From an uncultured Clostridia bacterium (lineage in GTDB: Bacteria > Bacillota > Clostridia > Oscillospirales > CAG-272): a stretch of 10,680 nucleotides of DNA. Positions 6,479 through 10,680 of the stretch are shown piece by piece. Made by a program: the position numbers and the translations under genes. Below the pieces are notes generated by a model. That model was given only the letters and a program-made list of their open reading frames with translations, was not told where the DNA came from and ran no database searches. Each line of letters begins with the position of its first letter. Within the stretch, counting starts at the first letter, position 1. The stretch lies in contig CAJGCM010000068.1 of assembly GCA_904501765.1 (NCBI GenBank), forward strand, positions 1 through 10,680, in the 5' to 3' direction.

Positions 6479-7681
6479 ATGGCAATTGTAGAAACAATTA
6501 AATTCGAAGGCCCTCAAGATGCGCTTGTGTGGCGAAATTCAGGCAAAGAGTATTTACTTGCCGGAGAGGGAAGCATCAACGCCGGCTCACAGCTTATAGT
6601 CGACGAATTTTACGAGGCAATTCTGTTTGCCAACGGAAATGCCCTTGACCTGTTCAAGCCCGGAAGACATACCCTTGTTACCCAGAATATCCCTATGCTC
6701 AAGGAGCAGTATGAGAAGCTCACCACTTCCACCCCGTTCCCTTGCAAGGTGTATTTCATCAACAAGGTACATCAGCTTGAGCTTAAGTGGGGAACCCAAG
6801 GCGCTATTGCGGTTGACGACCCGGTATATAACATATTCCTTCACGTAGGATGCTGCGGAACGATGGCAATCAGAATCGTTGATTCCAGAAAGTTCCTTCT
6901 CAAGTTCGTTGGAAATAAGGAAACGTATACGAACGCAGACCTTATAGCCAATATGAGAGGCATTATTTCTTCGAGAGTTAAGGATTATATTTCCAAGATT
7001 ATGATTCTCGGTTCCGTAAGCTTCTTCGTAATGAACGCTAAGATTTACGATATCGGCGAGATGGTAATGCAGCAGCTTCAGCCTATATTCGACAGCTACG
7101 GTCTTGAAATCGAATTCTTCAATATTGAAACAATAGACGTTCCTCGTGACGACTACAATATGCTTCAGGAAGCTAAGCAGAGAGGCGCAGGCCGTGTGGC
7201 AGAGGGAACAACCTGGGACAAGGAAAAGATGTTCGAGGTTCTCAAAACTGCCGCAGGAAACGAAGGCACCTCGGGCGGTATGATGGGCGCAGGAATGGGC
7301 CTTGGAATGGGCGCAGGCTTAGGAATTCCCATGGGTCAGGCTATGGGCAATATTTCAAATTCCGTTTTTGGCAGTGTCGGCGGTGGTCAGACAGGCGGCT
7401 TCGGCGGTAGCTTTGACCAGACCGTAACTCCAAGAACAGTTAATAATCAGAACAGCGGTAAGGAAATTGACGTAGGTCAGTTCCTCGGCGGACAAAATGC
7501 AGCTCCTCAGGGAGCGCCCGGCGCAGCGTTCTGCCCCGGATGCGGAAATCCTGTCGCTCCCGGCGCAAGATTCTGCAGCAGCTGCGGAACGAAAATACAG
7601 TCCAAGAACGTTTGCCCCGCTTGCGGAGCTGAAGCTACTCCCGGTGCAGCATTCTGCAGCAGTTGCGGAACAAAGCTTTAA
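6479..7681 (+). CDS. SPFH (band 7) domain protein with two C-terminal zinc ribbons, YdjI-like
   Basis: Of the 400 residues, about 1-225 match the SPFH family once annotated as 'virion core protein'. Landmarks are 'WRNSGKEYLLAGEGSINAG', 'GSQLIVDEFYEAILF', 'ALDLFKPGRHTLVTQNIP', 'CKVYFINKV' and 'KWGTQGAIAVDDP'. Residues about 262-313 are a Gly/Met-rich flexible linker. The C-terminus carries two rubredoxin-like knuckle pairs, C352/C355 with C366/C369 and C379/C382 with C393/C396, each in the form FCxxCG...FCSSCGTK. Bacillus subtilis YdjI has the same SPFH type and acts with the membrane proteins YdjG and YdjH in attaching PspA to the membrane. SPFH proteins generally oligomerise on membranes and organise microdomains. 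The immediate downstream neighbours (membrane protein, zinc-ribbon protein) support a similar module here. A GAGGAG site at 6466-6471 supports ATG 6479. Confidence 0.88.
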   Translation: MAIVETIKFEGPQDALVWRNSGKEYLLAGEGSINAGSQLIVDEFYEAILFANGNALDLFKPGRHTLVTQNIPMLKEQYEKLTTSTPFPCKVYFINKVHQLELKWGTQGAIAVDDPVYNIFLHVGCCGTMAIRIVDSRKFLLKFVGNKETYTNADLIANMRGIISSRVKDYISKIMILGSVSFFVMNAKIYDIGEMVMQQLQPIFDSYGLEIEFFNIETIDVPRDDYNMLQEAKQRGAGRVAEGTTWDKEKMFEVLKTAAGNEGTSGGMMGAGMGLGMGAGLGIPMGQAMGNISNSVFGSVGGGQTGGFGGSFDQTVTPRTVNNQNSGKEIDVGQFLGGQNAAPQGAPGAAFCPGCGNPVAPGARFCSSCGTKIQSKNVCPACGAEATPGAAFCSSCGTKL

Positions 7682-7704
7682 TAATATTATAAGGAGATAA
7701 AAAA

Positions 7705-8430
7705 ATGAAATTAGGCAAGAAAATAGTATCCGGCGCATGGATTATTTATCTTATTATAGCGCTCCTCATTAACCTTGTTATCTTTACAGTTTTTAAGCCC
7801 CTTGAGCTTGAGGGCGGAGATTTGAAGCTTGTATTCTGGTTCTCCTATGGATTTATGATGGTATCCTTTATCCTTCAGATAGCTTCTCTGTTCATCGGTC
7901 GCTTTAAAAATGGAGTTGAATCCGCATTCTTCGGAATTCCGATTTTGACGGTTTCTCTCTATTATTTCGGTATCACTCTTGTTCTTTCTCTGGCGTTTAT
8001 GATTCTCGTATCCTTTGCGGTTGCAGTACCATTCGCCCTTATGTTTGTGCTTGAGTGTATAGTTCTCGGTGTTTACATTATAGTATTCATTATGACTATA
8101 ATGCACAGAGATGCGGTAGTTGAGATAGACGCTAATATCAAGAGAAACGTATTCAAAATCAGATCTCTCGTAACCGACGTAGAAACAATGGCAGAGTCTG
8201 TTACAGACGCTAACATCAAGGCTAAACTCAACCGTCTCGCTGAGGATATCCGTTACTCTGATCCTATGACCAATGAGTTCGTAGCAGAGCTTGATCTTCA
8301 GGTAAGAGATACGATAGCAGAGCTTGAGGTGCTTGTAAACGAGCAGGCGTTCGATGCCGTTGAGGCTAAAATCCGCCAGGCTCAGCTTCTTATGTCCAAG
8401 AGAAATAAAAGACTTGCCGACAGCAAGTAA
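7705..8430 (+). CDS. Four-helix integral membrane protein with cytoplasmic helical tail (YdjH-like role)
   Basis: The first 133 of 241 residues hold about four strongly hydrophobic segments (11-30, 43-65, 75-101, 103-133). The last 108 residues are soluble, helical and charged, with a conspicuous 'RYSDPMT' at 183-189 followed by heptad-like helices. Both ends are probably cytoplasmic, since the N-terminus is Lys-rich (KLGKK) and the number of segments is even. Placed between the SPFH gene and the zinc-ribbon gene with 23- and 20-base gaps, it is the natural membrane anchor for the SPFH protein, like YdjH in the B. subtilis module. I infer the role from context and topology, not from a sure family match. 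AAGGAG at 7691-7696 gives the start. Confidence 0.8.
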   Translation: MKLGKKIVSGAWIIYLIIALLINLVIFTVFKPLELEGGDLKLVFWFSYGFMMVSFILQIASLFIGRFKNGVESAFFGIPILTVSLYYFGITLVLSLAFMILVSFAVAVPFALMFVLECIVLGVYIIVFIMTIMHRDAVVEIDANIKRNVFKIRSLVTDVETMAESVTDANIKAKLNRLAEDIRYSDPMTNEFVAELDLQVRDTIAELEVLVNEQAFDAVEAKIRQAQLLMSKRNKRLADSK

Positions 8431-8450
8431 TTCGAAAGCGAGATTTACCG

Positions 8451-10433
8451 ATGGCAGAAAGGTTTACAGGACAACGGTGCCAGGATTGCCAGGGCGGACT
8501 TATATACGTCAAGGCAGAAAAGTACTGGGAGTGTCCTTATTGCGGTAAAATATACGAGCGTGAGCTTCGCTTTAACAAGGTTCAGATAGACGGACTTGCT
8601 GGAATTAACGATTTAGTAAGGTCAACGCTTTCAAAAACCTTAGCTCTTGATTTTGAAGGAGCAGCAAGAGATCTTACGGAATGTGAGAAAATCGACCATA
8701 ACAGTGTTGGAACCTCTATTGCTAAAATTTCTCTTTCCCTTTATAAGTCTTTCTTTATTAGGGACCGTCAACAGGAGCTGACAAAGGTCAATTCCTTATT
8801 GCCTAAATTCAATAGAGAATTCCCTAAAATTGACGACCCGGAGGAGCTTTTATACGATTTCATTGAGTCGAGTGACATATATGCGTTGTTAGCTGTGGTT
8901 TATAACGCTATCGGTCATAAGGAGCGACTTGATTACATCTATGAGCTTCTTGATTGCGAAGAGGTGTTCGACCCCAACGTGGGCAAAATCCTCATAGGCA
9001 TTCTCCTAAAGGCAGGGAAGTGCGCTGAGGCGGATATCCTTCTCGGCAAGGTCAGCGCCAAGAATTGCCGTTATGCTGTTATGACAGTGCTTAATAGTTA
9101 TCCGTCGGGTATGGAAAAGGTAGCGCACGTCAACAACCTTCTTTCCAAAAGCGCAGAGGACAGCGATTACGCCAAGGTCTTCGATTCATACTTTGAAGCT
9201 CCTAAGGACGGCTCTGACGTAGTAGTTGAGATTTTCCTCTCGGCAGTCAGCCATAACGTTAATTTTAATACCTCGGCAGTTATAAAATCAGTTTTTGCGC
9301 ACTGTGATACGATAGAATCTGCGGCGAGAGTCTTTGACGCTATCTCAAAAAAGCGACTTGACGAAAAAACCGCCAACGAGGTTCTTAACTGGTGTCTTAA
9401 CACCTGCCCCGATTACAGAATTTGCGAAATAGGATTACAGGCGCTCTTCGATAGTAATTCGATTTTTGAGATGGAAGAGCAAGCCGTGTTCACAATGCTT
9501 ACCTCCGAGCAGGAGGAGGACGTAAAGGCAGAGAAGATAAAGCAGATATTCACCATATTCAAGCTATCTAACAAGAGCGTTGATAAGATTACAGCTTTCC
9601 ATCTTCTTGAAAACAAGGGTAGCTTTGAGTACAGGCGTAATGTGTTCAACACTCTTGCCTCCAAGGTTGTGAGCGTTCAGCTCAGCGTTGTGGAAAGATA
9701 CGTTCTCTCCTCCGTGATAGACGGGGAGCAAAAGGGCGAGATGCTTGGGCTTGTTTTGGCGAAATCCTCCAATCACTCTCTATTCTCAGGACTGTTCGCC
9801 TCATACATAAAGACGGCGGTGGACACTGCTGAAACGAGGGATAAGGTAATTGCTAAATTCTTAAGCTTCAAGATATCTCTTGATTCGGCGGCTTTTAGCT
9901 ACTACCTACAAAATTCAAGCGAATTCCATTCGGAATCCGTTCTTAAAGTGTTTGACCAGATGGGCGTAAGAGCGCTCTCGAGCACCTTTGACGGTTATCT
10001 TACGACACTTACAGACCCCAAGCGGTATAGCCTTATGATAGCTTATCTTGCTACAAAATATTCCTTCTATCTGACGCCTAAGAATATGGCTAAATATATT
10101 CTTTACGTATCAGAGCCCGAGTCGAAGAAGGTTGCCAACACGAAGAAATACTTAGCCGCATGTAACGGCAGTATGCGTGATTTTGAGTACACGGCAACGG
10201 TAGCGGGAACAAAGCTTTTAGGAAATCTTGCTCAGATTTATTTCTTTACAAGCACAGATGACCCCTATGTAATTCAAGAGGTTGTCGGAATGCTCGAGAA
10301 GGAAAAAATCAAGCTTGACGACCATATCGAAGATACTTCTGTTCGCAAGAAGTTAAAACTGCGTAAATTTATAGATATCAACAAAGACAAACTGAGCCAG
10401 AAAATAATTACTCTGGCGCAGGAATTATTATAA
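8451..10433 (+). CDS. Zinc-ribbon protein with a long alpha-helical (repeat-like) body
   Basis: The 660 residues start with a zinc ribbon, C10-x2-C13 and C28-x2-C31 ('CQDC...CPYCG'), of the TFIIB/YdjG kind. The remaining 610 residues are helix-rich without membrane segments. Stretches such as 'LALDFEGAARDLTECEKID' and 'LLKAGKCAEADILLGKV' recall TPR or similar solenoid repeats, which usually mediate protein contacts. The ribbon beginning at residue 10 fits the ATG at 8451. The ribosome binding site is poor (GAAAGCGAG), so translation is probably coupled to the membrane-protein gene ending 20 bases upstream. It probably acts as a cytoplasmic scaffold or adaptor for the SPFH/membrane complex. 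The size is much larger than a simple zinc-ribbon adaptor, and I do not recognise the body as a named family. Confidence 0.78.
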   Translation: MAERFTGQRCQDCQGGLIYVKAEKYWECPYCGKIYERELRFNKVQIDGLAGINDLVRSTLSKTLALDFEGAARDLTECEKIDHNSVGTSIAKISLSLYKSFFIRDRQQELTKVNSLLPKFNREFPKIDDPEELLYDFIESSDIYALLAVVYNAIGHKERLDYIYELLDCEEVFDPNVGKILIGILLKAGKCAEADILLGKVSAKNCRYAVMTVLNSYPSGMEKVAHVNNLLSKSAEDSDYAKVFDSYFEAPKDGSDVVVEIFLSAVSHNVNFNTSAVIKSVFAHCDTIESAARVFDAISKKRLDEKTANEVLNWCLNTCPDYRICEIGLQALFDSNSIFEMEEQAVFTMLTSEQEEDVKAEKIKQIFTIFKLSNKSVDKITAFHLLENKGSFEYRRNVFNTLASKVVSVQLSVVERYVLSSVIDGEQKGEMLGLVLAKSSNHSLFSGLFASYIKTAVDTAETRDKVIAKFLSFKISLDSAAFSYYLQNSSEFHSESVLKVFDQMGVRALSSTFDGYLTTLTDPKRYSLMIAYLATKYSFYLTPKNMAKYILYVSEPESKKVANTKKYLAACNGSMRDFEYTATVAGTKLLGNLAQIYFFTSTDDPYVIQEVVGMLEKEKIKLDDHIEDTSVRKKLKLRKFIDINKDKLSQKIITLAQELL

Positions 10434-10449
10434 AAAGGAGGTAATAACT

Positions 10450-10680
10450 ATGTCCAGTGAATACGATGCAGAACAAGAAGAATTGCAACGGTTGGTGAAT
10501 GAGTACAATAACCTTGTATCTCGGAAAAACGCACTCGTAAACGAGTACAATATGCTCGTGGCAGAGCTTCAGTATTCTTTGGAAGCGACAATTACGTGCA
10601 TTAACAACGCAGTTAACGTACATAATTACGTGGTTCCGAAGCTTGCTGAGTCTACAGAGTACGTTTCCGTAGTAGCAGAA
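10450..10680 (+). CDS. Coiled-coil protein, N-terminal 77 residues, cut by the window edge
   Basis: The ATG at 10450 follows an excellent AAGGAGGT at 10435-10442 and the frame stays open to the last base. The sequence is acidic and helical. 'LVNEYNNLV' at 15-23 recurs as 'LVNEYNMLV' at 29-37, exactly 14 residues (two heptads) apart, so the start is a regular coiled coil. A less polar helix follows ('ATITCINNAVNVHNYVVPKL'). It occupies the place where a PspA-like or small helical partner might be expected beside a YdjGHI-like module, but it does not look like PspA itself. A small helical secretion partner is another possibility. The family is unknown from the visible part. Confidence 0.72.
   Translation, partial: MSSEYDAEQEELQRLVNEYNNLVSRKNALVNEYNMLVAELQYSLEATITCINNAVNVHNYVVPKLAESTEYVSVVAE

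Noticed and set aside
6058..6501. 147-codon overlapping plus-strand frame rich in Thr/Ala/Ile across the repeats
   Set aside because: It is the +1 frame of the tandem repeats in the acidic protein. Repeat units in multiples of three keep all frames open, and no ribosome binding site precedes it.
1077..10680. Type VII (ESX/LXG) secretion locus
   Set aside because: There is an ATPase, a toxin-like gene and a coiled-coil gene, but the ATPase is a single-motor HerA type rather than a multi-domain EssC, and no WXG100, LXG, EsaA or EssB-like protein is seen.
1..10680. CRISPR array, tRNA, rRNA, transposase or phage genes
   Set aside because: No spaced direct repeats, cloverleaf-like segments, insertion-sequence ends or integrase/structural phage motifs were seen on either strand; the only tandem repeats are in-frame within the acidic protein.

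Overview
The window looks like a chromosomal segment from a Gram-positive anaerobe of the Clostridia (Ruminococcus/Oscillospiraceae-like). This rests on the strong AGGAGG-type ribosome binding sites, the long co-directional operon, a LacX-type sugar mutarotase at the edge, and an SPFH/double-zinc-ribbon protein of the Firmicutes YdjI type. The taxonomy is an inference from style and families, not from a marker gene.

Layout. Bases 1-716 (minus strand) hold the N-terminal part of an aldose 1-epimerase/LacX-family protein that runs off the left edge. Bases 717-1076 are a divergent regulatory region. It has a well-formed sigma-A promoter for the epimerase with a 16-bp palindrome in its spacer, an extended -10 promoter facing right, and three further small dyads. 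From 1077 to the right edge are eight tightly spaced plus-strand genes with no visible terminator between them, so probably one operon: (1) a HerA/VirB4-like P-loop ATPase; (2) a protein with an acidic, disordered N-terminus and a C-terminal papain-like domain of the Tox-PL (toxin glutamine deamidase) type; (3) a 78-residue protein overlapping it by 8 bases, a probable immunity partner; (4) a 511-residue, extremely acidic low-complexity protein ending in Asp/Gly/Ser repeats; (5) an SPFH-domain protein with two C-terminal zinc ribbons; (6) a four-helix membrane protein with a cytoplasmic helical tail; (7) a large zinc-ribbon protein with a long alpha-helical body; (8) the start of a coiled-coil protein cut by the right edge.

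How the parts may work together. Genes 5-7 resemble, in family and in reverse order, the YdjG-YdjH-YdjI membrane module that works with the phage-shock protein PspA in Bacillus subtilis. Here that module sits behind a HerA-type pump/translocase ATPase, a toxin-like papain domain with a candidate immunity gene, and a large acidic protein. The most economical hypothesis is a membrane-associated, ATP-driven conflict or export system: an SPFH/4-TM scaffold, a hexameric ATPase, and at least one candidate cargo (gene 2) guarded by gene 3. The acidic tail shared in composition by genes 2 and 4 could be a recognition or docking feature. None of this is proven by the sequence. The families of genes 1, 2, 5 and 6 are visible directly, while the joint function is inference.
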